Assembly: GCF_014230315.1 (NCBI RefSeq)
Contig: NZ_JACLAW010000016.1
Location: 1 to 64,000, forward strand
Direction: 5' to 3'
Length of the DNA: 64,000 nucleotides
Origin: Novosphingobium flavum
Lineage (GTDB): Bacteria > Pseudomonadota > Alphaproteobacteria > Sphingomonadales > Sphingomonadaceae
The notes under the pieces are model-generated. The model saw nothing but the letters and a program-made list of their open reading frames with translations, made no database searches and was not told the DNA's origin. Positions 8,717 through 15,787 of the stretch are shown piece after piece. Made by a program: the position numbers and the translations under genes. The number at the start of each line of letters is the position of its first letter. Within the stretch, counting starts at the first letter, position 1.

Positions 8717-9228
8717 GCGGGCCCCTCCGGTTCGTCGGGACCGGGTGCGAGCGGCAAGTCGTGGTCGCTCGGGTCATCCCGCAGATGTCCGGCCATGGCG
8801 GCGTCAGCAGCCGTGGCGGCGGCTTCGACAGGCAACTCGCCGATGCCGGCGAGAAAGCCCTCCAGCATGGCAAGTTCTGCGGGTGGCAAGGTGTTCTTAT
8901 CCCCGCCGCGGTCCTCGGTCCCGAATACCTGCATGATCAGCGGCAGCAGCAGCGCCTGGGCCTTGAGGTCACCGGTGGCGGCGCGAGCGCTGAGGGTGAC
9001 CAGGGCAAGCTGCTGGCGGGTACCCTTCAGGGTCTTGCCGTTGATCTGGATGGTGTGCCGGGCCGAGAGCACCTCGTGTAGATCGGTCTTCAACCCGCGG
9101 CTGCCGCGCGGACGTCCCTTGGGATTGCCCGACTGGCCGGGCTTGAACCGGCTGTGCTTCGGCGGCCGGCCATAGCCGACGAGGTCGTCGTCCGAGGGCT
9201 CGCCGGGGATATCGTCGATTTTGCTCAT
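8713..9228 (-). CDS. DUF5681 domain protein, possible small-terminase-like partner
   Basis: 171 residues. The N-terminal SRFKPGQSGNPKGRPRGSRG (about 26-45) is the DUF5681 signature, a basic Gly/Pro-rich segment found in proteins encoded just before terL in many proteobacterial prophages. A helical middle (residues 45-110) and an Ala/Asp-rich acidic tail follow. By position (between methyltransferase and terL, 4-bp overlap with terL) it may serve as the DNA-recognition or small terminase subunit; that is inference, as the family is not biochemically described to my knowledge. Confidence 0.82.
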   Translation of the reverse strand: MSKIDDIPGEPSDDDLVGYGRPPKHSRFKPGQSGNPKGRPRGSRGLKTDLHEVLSARHTIQINGKTLKGTRQQLALVTLSARAATGDLKAQALLLPLIMQVFGTEDRGGDKNTLPPAELAMLEGFLAGIGELPVEAAATAADAAMAGHLRDDPSDHDLPLAPGPDEPEGPA

Positions 9229-9230
9229 GG

Positions 9231-10544
9231 TCAGTTCTCCTCGACCAGGCCGGCGTGCTCGGCCGCGACCTCGGCAAAGGTCTGACCGGTGGCGGCAAGC
9301 ACCGGGACAAGACCGCTGGCATCGGCCAGACGGGCGAGGGCGGTATCGACATAGCGTGGGTCGAGCTCGATCCCGGCGCCGCGCCGGCCCGTGCGGTGGG
9401 CGGCGATCAGGGTCGAGCCCGAGCCGGCACAGGGATCGAGCGCGATCTCGCCGCGGTTCGAGCAGTCGATCAGGAAGTCGGCGATCAGCGCGGTCGGCTT
9501 GACCGTGCTGTGATCAGCCAGGTCACGCTTGCGGCCCTTGCGGAAGGTGTTCGCGCCGGCATACTTCACGACATTGGTGCGGTAGCGGCCGGTGTCGCCG
9601 AGGCCGAAGTTGTTGGTATGCCTGCCGCGGCCCGACTTGAACACGAAGATCAGCTCGTACTGGCTGCGATAGAAGCTGCCCATGCCGCCGGTGCCCTTGT
9701 CCCAGACCACCAGTTGCTTGTGCTCGGAATAGACCCCGTCGGCCGCATCGAGCAGTTCGCGCGCGTGACGCCAGTCCATCGCGATGTAGTGGATCGAGGC
9801 TTCGGCCGAAAACCGTGCGCACTGGCGGAAGATCGCGCGCAGGAAAGTGGTGAACTCAGCCACGCTCATCTCGCCGGTGCCCATCACGAACTCGCGGTGG
9901 CGGCCGGTGCCCGAGACGAACCCGTCGATCGGCACGTTGTAGGGTGGGTCCGCAAAGACGATTCCCGCCCGGTCTTCGCCGAGCAGGGCTTCGTAGCTCG
10001 CCGCATCGCGCGCGTCGCCGCAGTAGAGCCGGTGCGGGCCGATCAGCCACAGGTCACCCTCGCGGCTGACCGCAACCGCGTCCTCATCCGGCAGTTCGAC
10101 CTTCTCCGGTTTCTCCTCGACCTTGTCCTCCGGCAGCGCGAAGTCGAGGTCGGCGGTCGTGAAGCCGGTGATCTCGAGATCATAGCCGTCGGCGAACAGG
10201 ATCTCGAGCTCTTCGGTGAGCAGCTTGGCATCGTAGCCGGCCAGTTCGCCGAGACGGTTCTCGGCAAGGGCAAAGGCGCGGCGGTCGTGGTCGGTCATGA
10301 ACCGCGCGCGGATCACCGGGACCTCGTCGAGGCCGAGCGCCTTGGCCGCCAGCCAGCGGCCATGCCCGGCCGCGATCATGTTGGCATCGTCGATCACGAT
10401 CGGCACCAGCCAGCCAAACTTCCGAATGGACGCCCCGATCTGGCTGATCTGCTTGTCGGAGTGGGTCCGCGCATTGCGCGGGTTGGGCGTGAGCGAACTG
10501 GTCGCGACCAGCTCGAGATGCGGGTGGTTGGGGATGTGGGTCAT
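9231..10544 (-). CDS. ParB-like domain fused to site-specific DNA methyltransferase
   Basis: 437 residues (ATG at 10544; a TTG one codon upstream is in frame) preceded by a GAGGAG ribosome-binding site. Residues 1-105 form a ParB/Srx-like domain (NPRNARTHSD, then NMIAAGHGRWLAAKALGLDE). The methyltransferase follows, with motif IV DPPY at 199-202 (FADPPYN) and the AdoMet-binding motif I as DPCAGSGST at 370-378. This order (DPPY before motif I) is the beta class, as in CcrM-type N6-adenine or N4-cytosine enzymes. No cognate restriction gene is adjacent, so it is an orphan methyltransferase by position. It is 2 bp from the DUF5681 gene. Target sequence unknown. Confidence 0.9.
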   Translation of the reverse strand: MTHIPNHPHLELVATSSLTPNPRNARTHSDKQISQIGASIRKFGWLVPIVIDDANMIAAGHGRWLAAKALGLDEVPVIRARFMTDHDRRAFALAENRLGELAGYDAKLLTEELEILFADGYDLEITGFTTADLDFALPEDKVEEKPEKVELPDEDAVAVSREGDLWLIGPHRLYCGDARDAASYEALLGEDRAGIVFADPPYNVPIDGFVSGTGRHREFVMGTGEMSVAEFTTFLRAIFRQCARFSAEASIHYIAMDWRHARELLDAADGVYSEHKQLVVWDKGTGGMGSFYRSQYELIFVFKSGRGRHTNNFGLGDTGRYRTNVVKYAGANTFRKGRKRDLADHSTVKPTALIADFLIDCSNRGEIALDPCAGSGSTLIAAHRTGRRGAGIELDPRYVDTALARLADASGLVPVLAATGQTFAEVAAEHAGLVEEN

Positions 10545-10584
10545 CAACTGCTCCTCAAAAAGGAAGCAGTTCAGCTACACCACG

Positions 10585-11205
10585 TCAGCGCCGCTTTGAC
10601 TCACGAAAGCGGGTCCGATTTTTCCCTGATACCAGATTGCGGATTGTCGCCGGGGAAGGGCTGTAGCCTAAAAGCCAACGCACCGTGTTAGCCGTTGTCG
10701 CGAGCGCTCGTTCGCTTGGCGTGCTGCCAGGAGCGACTGAGATTGTCCCGATGATCGGGTGTTCGATCGATTGACTGTTGTGCTCTCGGATCAGTGGGTA
10801 AAGGTCGTCATAGATCCCACGAATGGCGTTGTTCCGCTTGAGCTTCGCGATGCGGTTGTGACAGCGAAGGCTGCGCTGAAATTCGGACAGTCTGGGCACC
10901 TTGCCTTCGAGCCGGGCAACGAGCCATTCAAGATATTTCGCCGGCAGGTTGGGGCGGTGCAGCTTCCGCAGCCTGTGCGCCAACAATACGTTTCTGGGCA
11001 CATTGCGGCGCGGCCGTCCCTTGCGCTGTGCTTGATGTCCAAGCTCCGTTCGGAGCAAGCGCATCATCATGGCCGGCATCAGTGCAGGCGTTACCCGTTC
11101 GGCGGCCTCCAGCAGCATCTCGTCCGTGGGGCATTGGCCCTCCTCGAGGTGCGAGACGACCGTGTCTGTAGTAATAACGGAGATGTTGGAGAAATCGAAT
11201 TTCAC
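10585..11205 (-). CDS. Unknown protein of the island
   Basis: 206 residues, rich in Arg/Leu/Asn, with lower G+C coding than the neighbours. No family recognised. The middle (residues 60-100: RKGRPRRNVPRNVLLAHRLR) is strongly basic and could bind nucleic acid. The C-terminal part (WLLGYSPSPATIRNLVSGK) looks helix-turn-helix-like, with ATIRNLVSGKNR a possible recognition helix. It is the first gene of the leftward run into the methyltransferase, DUF5681 and terL, 40 bp upstream of the methyltransferase start. The 413-bp noncoding stretch upstream carries repeated TTTCCCTG boxes. A regulator or packaging-site binder is a guess only. Confidence 0.6.
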   Translation of the reverse strand: MKFDFSNISVITTDTVVSHLEEGQCPTDEMLLEAAERVTPALMPAMMMRLLRTELGHQAQRKGRPRRNVPRNVLLAHRLRKLHRPNLPAKYLEWLVARLEGKVPRLSEFQRSLRCHNRIAKLKRNNAIRGIYDDLYPLIREHNSQSIEHPIIGTISVAPGSTPSERALATTANTVRWLLGYSPSPATIRNLVSGKNRTRFRESKRR

Positions 11206-11590
11206 GGGAAATGAATGCCTCTGATCCGGCTCGCCTGCAACACGCAGATTTCACTCCGCCGTTCCCAGCATGGCCGGATTTTTTCCCTGTTCGTTCACCA
11301 GGGAAATGCCGGCGGAAGTGGCCGAATTCTGCGAGTGTGATCGAAGAAATTTCTTCCTTTTGGGCGCTTCGTTTCAACAATTCCCTGTAGATTCCCAGTT
11401 AAGTAGGGAAACGGGGCGGCGAGACCCGTTAGGCCCCGACTGCGTCATTCACCATATTTCCCTGAAGATCGCCGGTTTCTCCGATCGTCGCCCTCGCAGG
11501 CGCGGGGTTTCGGTCGCCTTGCGCGGCTGGATCAGGATCTTGTCGGAGGATGGCTTGAGAGAGGGGGGCTTGCTACCTTGGCCCTGACCG
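11206..11590. repeat. A+T-richer noncoding stretch with TTTCCCTG boxes
   Basis: No coding capacity I can support. It holds TTTCCCTG at 11282-11289, its reverse complement CAGGGAAA at 11299-11306 (together an 8-bp perfect inverted repeat with 9-bp spacer), TTCCCTG at 11381-11387 facing TAGGGAAA at 11404-11411, and TTTCCCTG at 11457-11464. A further TTTCCCTG occurs at 10621-10628, inside the 3' end of the unknown ORF. Placement upstream of the island's leftward operon suggests operator sites, packaging (pac/cos) recognition sites or replication iterons. Confidence 0.6.
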
Positions 11591-11615
11591 CTTGAATTTC
11601 GTCGATGAATTCAAG
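11591..11615 (-). terminator. Hairpin just past the tRNA-Leu(GAG) 3' end
   Basis: Inverted repeat CTTGAATT (11591-11598) and AATTCAAG (11608-11615) with a 9-nt loop, starting 3 bp beyond the CCA end of the leftward tRNA. It is probably the 3' processing or termination structure of the tRNA transcript. There is no clear T-run, so termination strength is uncertain. Confidence 0.45.
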
Positions 11616-11618
11616 GGA

Positions 11619-11705
11619 TGGTGCGGTCGAGAAGACTCGAACTTCCACGGGCTTTCGCCCACAACGACCTCAACGTTGCGCGTCTACCAATTCCGCCACG
11701 ACCGC
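11619..11705 (-). tRNA. tRNA-Leu (anticodon GAG)
   Basis: Read on the minus strand it begins GCGGTCGTGGCGGAATTGG, has the D-loop TTGGTAGACGC, an anticodon stem CAACG/CGTTG enclosing TTGAGGT (anticodon GAG), a long variable arm (TGGGCGAAAGCCCG) as expected for a class II Leu tRNA, the T-loop GTTCGAGTC, and an encoded CCA. Its 3' end faces the terminase island, which makes it a plausible integration site. Confidence 0.96.
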
Positions 11706-11836
11706 ATAATCGAACAGGGCCACTTCTAGGAGAAGAAGCTGGCCCCGCGGGGTAGGAGCGCGCCCCTAGCAAATGGTCCGGGGGGCTGCAAGCGATGATA
11801 TGCGCTTTTTGCGAAGGCTTTTTTCAACAGGGCCTC

Positions 11837-12634
11837 TCAGCCCGGTTTCCAGCCGATTTCGGCGAACTTGGCCGAGCGCGGCACATCGGTCACGGCTTCG
11901 TTGATCGTCATGCTCTCGCCCGGGGCGAGCTGGCGCTTGGGTGGGAAGACCTCCCACGAATAGACGATGCGGTCGGCCGAATCGCGCAGCACGATCAGGA
12001 TCGGCGGGACATTGCGGCGTTCCTTGCCGACATTGGTGACCTTGCCGCTTGCCCCGAAGAATTCAGCGCCGTTGGGCAGCGTGCGCCGGTCCTGCCGGTT
12101 GGGCGGGAATTCGAGCACGAGATCGGGCTGGGCCGAGGCGAAGGTCTGGCGCGCAAGCGGCGCCCAGTCGGGCAGCCCGTACCAGGCGACCGCGCCGATC
12201 GCGGCGAAGGCGATCACGGCAAAGACCGAGGCGGCGATGGTGTAGAGTTTGAGCCGGTTGCGCCGCGGCCGGAACGGCGGCTCGTGCGCGAAGCTCGAAT
12301 AGGAGAAGTCTTCCGCTGTCGTCTCGTCGGAATAGACCTGCTGGATGCGCGGTTCTTCGGGAATCGGCGGGGGGGGCTCGGCCTCCGTACCGGAAGGAAC
12401 CGCCTCGCTCGCCGCATCCGCTTCCGGAGCGGCAGCCTGTGCGGCCGGCTCAGCCGAGGCCTGGGCAGGCGGCGGCGCGGCAACCGGCACGGGTTCGGGG
12501 CGCTGTGGCAGCTCCGGGCCATGTTGAAACCACGAATGGCGACACTTCGCGCAGCGCACCGTGCGCCCATCTACGCCGATGGCGCTGTCGGGAACCACGT
12601 AGCGGGTCGCGCAGGCAGGGCAGGCGATGATCAT
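11837..12634 (-). CDS. Zinc-ribbon (MJ0042-type) membrane protein
   Basis: 265 residues. The N-terminus has the CPACATRYVVPDSAIG...VRCAKCRHSW zinc ribbon (Cys pairs at about 5/8 and 28/31), the MJ0042-family signature. A long Pro/Ala/Glu linker (45-115) follows, then one transmembrane helix (about 136-155, IAASVFAVIAFAAIGAVAWY), and a C-terminal periplasmic beta domain of the DUF3426 type with TNVGKERRNVPPI. The role is unknown. It is divergent from ftsE, with about 190 bp between, a conserved arrangement in sphingomonads. Confidence 0.82.
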   Translation of the reverse strand: MIIACPACATRYVVPDSAIGVDGRTVRCAKCRHSWFQHGPELPQRPEPVPVAAPPPAQASAEPAAQAAAPEADAASEAVPSGTEAEPPPPIPEEPRIQQVYSDETTAEDFSYSSFAHEPPFRPRRNRLKLYTIAASVFAVIAFAAIGAVAWYGLPDWAPLARQTFASAQPDLVLEFPPNRQDRRTLPNGAEFFGASGKVTNVGKERRNVPPILIVLRDSADRIVYSWEVFPPKRQLAPGESMTINEAVTDVPRSAKFAEIGWKPG

Positions 12635-12828
12635 GGATGGGGATTAAGCACGTGCGCTTGCCGCCCGACAAGGCCGCGGCCGGAATGCACTCCGGTTGCG
12701 CCCCTTTTTTCCACACCGATTGATGGCTATAGGCCACAAGGGGTAGCCGCCGGTCGGTTCGGGAGCCATTGTTTCGCCGTGTTCGCAACTTTTCGCCGTG
12801 ATCGACGCTGCCTGACTCGGCCTGCCGC

Positions 12829-13557
12829 ATGACGCCGGACGCCGAAGGCGAGATCGTCCAGTTCGACAATGTCGGCCTGCGCTACGGCACGGGGCGCGAG
12901 GTGCTGAGCGACGTTTCCTTCACCCTTTATCCTGGCAGCTTCTATTTCCTCACCGGGGCCAGCGGCGCGGGCAAGACCAGCCTGCTCAAGCTGCTTTACC
13001 TCGCGCAGCGGCCTTCGCGCGGGGCGATCCACATGTTCGGGACAGATGCGATCACCATGCCGCGCGAGCGCCTGCCGCTGCTGCGCCGCCGCCTCGGGGT
13101 CGTGTTCCAGGACTTCCGGCTGGTTCCCCACCTTTCCGCCTTCGACAATGTCGCCCTGCCGCTGCGCGTTTCTGGCGCGGCCGAGCGGGACATTGTCCAG
13201 CCCGTGGCCGACATGCTCGAATGGGTGGGCCTGGCCGACCGGATGGACGCGCGCCCGGCTACGCTGTCGGGCGGGGAGCAGCAGCGCGTGGCCATCGCCC
13301 GCGCGGTGATCGGCCGGCCGCAGTTGCTGGTGGCCGACGAGCCGACCGGCAACGTCGATCCCGACATGGCGGTCAAACTGCTGCGCCTGTTCGAGGCGCT
13401 CAACCGCCTCGGCACCACGGTCGTCGTGGCGACTCACGATGCCCACCTGCTGCGCAAGGTGCCGGAAAGCCTGATCATGCGGCTCGACAAGGGCCGCCTC
13501 TCCGATCCTACCGGGGCCCTGCGCTATCCGCCCCGGCGTCAGACGGGGCCGGCATGA
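12829..13557 (+). CDS. ftsE: Cell-division ABC transporter ATP-binding protein FtsE
   Basis: 242-residue ABC ATPase. Walker A is GASGAGKT (43-50), Q-loop [11 protein letters not shown], signature [14 protein letters not shown], Walker [13 protein letters not shown], and the switch His in VATHD. The FDNVGLRYG start and [18 protein letters not shown] are FtsE-typical. With FtsX it forms an inner-membrane complex that activates peptidoglycan hydrolases at the septum. The stop overlaps the ftsX start (ATGA). Confidence 0.95.
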   Translation: MTPDAEGEIVQFDNVGLRYGTGREVLSDVSFTLYPGSFYFLTGASGAGKTSLLKLLYLAQRPSRGAIHMFGTDAITMPRERLPLLRRRLGVVFQDFRLVPHLSAFDNVALPLRVSGAAERDIVQPVADMLEWVGLADRMDARPATLSGGEQQRVAIARAVIGRPQLLVADEPTGNVDPDMAVKLLRLFEALNRLGTTVVVATHDAHLLRKVPESLIMRLDKGRLSDPTGALRYPPRRQTGPA

Positions 13558-14501
13558 ACGACGCGCCGCCGATTCCGCAGGCCGCCTCTCGCCTGCCGCG
13601 CCGCTCTGCCGAGATCGTGCCGCAGGCACGAATGTCGGGCCCGATACCGTGGGTGATCGCCATCATGGTCGCGCTGATGGTGGTTGCCGCCGCGGGTGGC
13701 CTCGCCCTGCGCAACACCGGCAAGGCGGCGGCGCGCGAGCTTTCCGGCGGGATTACGGTCCAGATCGTCGAGGCGCGCCCGGCCGAGCGCGACCGGCAGG
13801 CCCGCGCCGCCCTGGCCCTGCTCCAGCGCGCGCAGGGGGTGACCGAGCCGCGAATCGTGCCGCAGGCCGAGCTGGACGCGCTGGTCGAGCCGTGGCTGGG
13901 CGAGGCGGTGGACGAGCAGGCGCAGGGCGGCGGGCAGGGGGACAGCCTCGGCGTTCCCGTCCCGGCCCTGATCGATGCGCGGCTGGCCGGATCGCTCGCG
14001 CCCGCGCGCCTCGCGGCCTTGCAGGAGCAGCTCCGCCGCACCGCGCCCTCCGCCCGGGTCGATGATCAGGCGATCTGGCTGCGCCCGGTGTTCGGGGCCG
14101 CGCAGTCGCTGCAGTGGCTGGCCGTGGCGTTGATCGTGCTGCTTTCGGGCGCCACCGGCGCGGCCGTGCTGCTGGCGGCGCGAACCGCGCTCGGCAACAA
14201 CCGCGAGACGATCGAGATCGTCCACCTGCTCGGCGGCACCGATGCGCAGATCGCGGCGATTTTCCAGCGCTCGATCGCATTCGATGCGATCGGCGGCGGC
14301 GTGGTCGGTTTCGGCGCCGCCTTCGTCGTGATTGCCCTGCTCGGGCGCAGCTTTGCCCAGCTTCAGGCCGGGATCGTCACCGGCTCGGCGCTCGGCTGGA
14401 TGGATTGGGCCCTGCTCGCGCTGGTCCCGGCCGTGGCCGCAGTGGTGGCAACGATCACCGCGCGCTGGACAGTGATGCGCGCGCTGCGCCGGATGCTATA
14501 G
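13554..14501 (+). CDS. ftsX: Cell-division permease FtsX
   Basis: 315 residues from the ATG at 13554, overlapping ftsE by 4 bp. It has the four-helix FtsX topology: a cytoplasmic N-tail, TM1 near residues 35-52 (WVIAIMVALMVVAAAGGLAL), a periplasmic loop of about 130 residues (the ECD that contacts hydrolase activators), then three TM helices around 185, 240 and 290. EIVHLLGGTDAQIAAIFQ between TM2 and TM3 is the conserved coupling segment. It is the partner of FtsE. The sequence of the periplasmic loop is low in conservation, as usual. Confidence 0.92.
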   Translation: MNDAPPIPQAASRLPRRSAEIVPQARMSGPIPWVIAIMVALMVVAAAGGLALRNTGKAAARELSGGITVQIVEARPAERDRQARAALALLQRAQGVTEPRIVPQAELDALVEPWLGEAVDEQAQGGGQGDSLGVPVPALIDARLAGSLAPARLAALQEQLRRTAPSARVDDQAIWLRPVFGAAQSLQWLAVALIVLLSGATGAAVLLAARTALGNNRETIEIVHLLGGTDAQIAAIFQRSIAFDAIGGGVVGFGAAFVVIALLGRSFAQLQAGIVTGSALGWMDWALLALVPAVAAVVATITARWTVMRALRRML

Positions 14502-14509
14502 GTTCCCAT

Positions 14510-15040
14510 ATGATCCGCCGTATTTGCTCTTCGCTTCTCCTCCTGTGGATGCTCGGCTTCCTCTGGTTCGCCGTGTTCCTGCCGCGCCCAGCCGGCGGGG
14601 AAAAGACCGACGCCGTGGTCGTGCTGACCGGCTCGGGCGGGCGGATCGACCGCGGGCTGGAAGTGCTTTCGAGCAAGCTGGCCCCGCGCATGCTGGTCTC
14701 GGGCGTGGACCGCGAGGTGACCGCGCGCCAGTTCGCCGCGCAGTACCATATCCCCCGCGCCCGCATGTCCTGCTGCATCACGCTCGGCTACGAATCGGTC
14801 GACACCCGCTCCAATGCGCGCGAAGCGGCGCAGTGGATTGCGAAGAACGGCTTCACCTCGGTCCGTCTGGTGACGAGCGACTGGCACATCCGCCGCGCCG
14901 CCTTCGACCTGTCGCAGGTCGCGCCGCCGGGCCTCACCGTGGTCGAGGACGCGGTCTCGACCCGGCCCAGCTTCAAGGTGCTGTTCCTTGAATACCACAA
15001 GCTGCTGGCGCGGCTGGTGCAGCGGGTGACCGGCTCGTGA
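14510..15040 (+). CDS. YdcF-family (DUF218) membrane-anchored protein
   Basis: 176 residues with a single N-terminal TM helix (about 5-24, ICSSLLLLWMLGFLWFAVFL). The DUF218 fold begins at DAVVVLTGSGGRIDRGLEVL, followed by MLVSGVD, then TRSNAREAAQW and LVTSDWHIRRAAF. These are the conserved motifs of the YdcF/ElyC/SanA group, implicated in envelope and polyprenyl-phosphate metabolism. It sits 8 bp behind ftsX and overlaps plsC (GTGA), so it belongs to an envelope operon. The exact reaction is unknown. Confidence 0.88.
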   Translation: MIRRICSSLLLLWMLGFLWFAVFLPRPAGGEKTDAVVVLTGSGGRIDRGLEVLSSKLAPRMLVSGVDREVTARQFAAQYHIPRARMSCCITLGYESVDTRSNAREAAQWIAKNGFTSVRLVTSDWHIRRAAFDLSQVAPPGLTVVEDAVSTRPSFKVLFLEYHKLLARLVQRVTGS

Positions 15041-15777
15041 CCGCGTCCCCGCTCGCGCCAGAGCTTGCTCAGCCGCTTCCCCCGGCCGGCCCGGCCGACG
15101 TGCTGCGCAGCCTCGCCTTCTACTTGATTTATTATGGCGCGACCGTGCTGCTCGCCTTCGTGGTGACCTTTCGCCTGATCATGCCGGGCCGCGGCTTCGT
15201 TCACACGGTCCACACCTGGGTCCGGTTCCATCGCTGGTGCGTCGAGCATATCCTGCGGATCGAGGTCAGGATCGAAGGACAGGTGCCGGTCGCCCCGGTG
15301 CTGGTGGCGATGAAGCACGAGAGCTATTTCGAAGCGATCGACATGCCGGTCCTGCTCTCCTATCCGGCGGTTTTCGCCAAGATCGAGCTGCTGCACATGC
15401 CGCTGTGGGGCCGCGCCGGGCGGCACTACGGCCTGATCGGGGTCGAGCGCGATCAGGGGGCCAAGGCCCTGCGCACGATGATCAGCGAGGCGAAGAAGCG
15501 TGTTGCCGAGGGGCGCCCGCTGGCGATCTTTCCCGAAGGCACCCGCGTGCAGCACGGCACCCGCCCGCCGCTCCAGGCGGGGTTCGCCGGGATCTACAAG
15601 CTGATCGGCGTGCCGGTCGTGCCGATCGCGATCGACAGCGGCGCGCGCTACAAGCGGCGCTGGAAAAAGCCGGGGCGGATCACCATCCGGATCGGCGAGA
15701 CCATCCCGCCCGGTCTCCCGCGCGAGGAGATCGAGGCGCGCGTCCACGCCGCGATCAACGTGCTGAATCCTGCATGA
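15037..15777 (+). CDS. plsC: 1-acyl-sn-glycerol-3-phosphate acyltransferase (PlsC family)
   Basis: 246 residues from a GTG start. One TM helix occurs near 27-50 (SLAFYLIYYGATVLLAFVVT). It transfers an acyl chain to lysophosphatidate in phospholipid synthesis. Block I reads KHESYFEAIDM, so the catalytic His is followed four residues later by Glu, not the usual Asp (HX4D), a conservative change. Block III is FPEGTRVQHG. Block IV is IGVPVVPIAID. It is in an operon with ftsE, ftsX and ydcF. Confidence 0.9.
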   Translation: MTASPLAPELAQPLPPAGPADVLRSLAFYLIYYGATVLLAFVVTFRLIMPGRGFVHTVHTWVRFHRWCVEHILRIEVRIEGQVPVAPVLVAMKHESYFEAIDMPVLLSYPAVFAKIELLHMPLWGRAGRHYGLIGVERDQGAKALRTMISEAKKRVAEGRPLAIFPEGTRVQHGTRPPLQAGFAGIYKLIGVPVVPIAIDSGARYKRRWKKPGRITIRIGETIPPGLPREEIEARVHAAINVLNPA

Positions 15778-15787
15778 CCGTGCCGGC

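Larger units (their letters stand above)
5300..11618. mobile_element. Putative capsid-less phage-derived island abutting tRNA-Leu
   Basis: This block holds an XRE regulator, a GIY-YIG protein, a terminase large subunit, a DUF5681 protein, a ParB/methyltransferase and an unknown ORF. It starts where the metabolic genes end and stops at the 3' end of tRNA-Leu(GAG) (11619), the typical integration point of phages and islands. The right part (10.6-11.6 kb) is visibly richer in A+T than its surroundings. No integrase, portal, capsid or tail gene is present, and I could not find a duplicated tRNA 3' end on the left, so the left boundary (5300) is a guess. Alternatives are a decayed prophage, a phage satellite, or a stable domesticated module. 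Confidence 0.5.

Noticed and set aside
11619-11705. A duplicated tRNA-Leu 3' end as attR at the left end of the island
   Set aside because: I looked for the tRNA 3' sequence around 3.9-6 kb and found no copy, so no att pair can be claimed.
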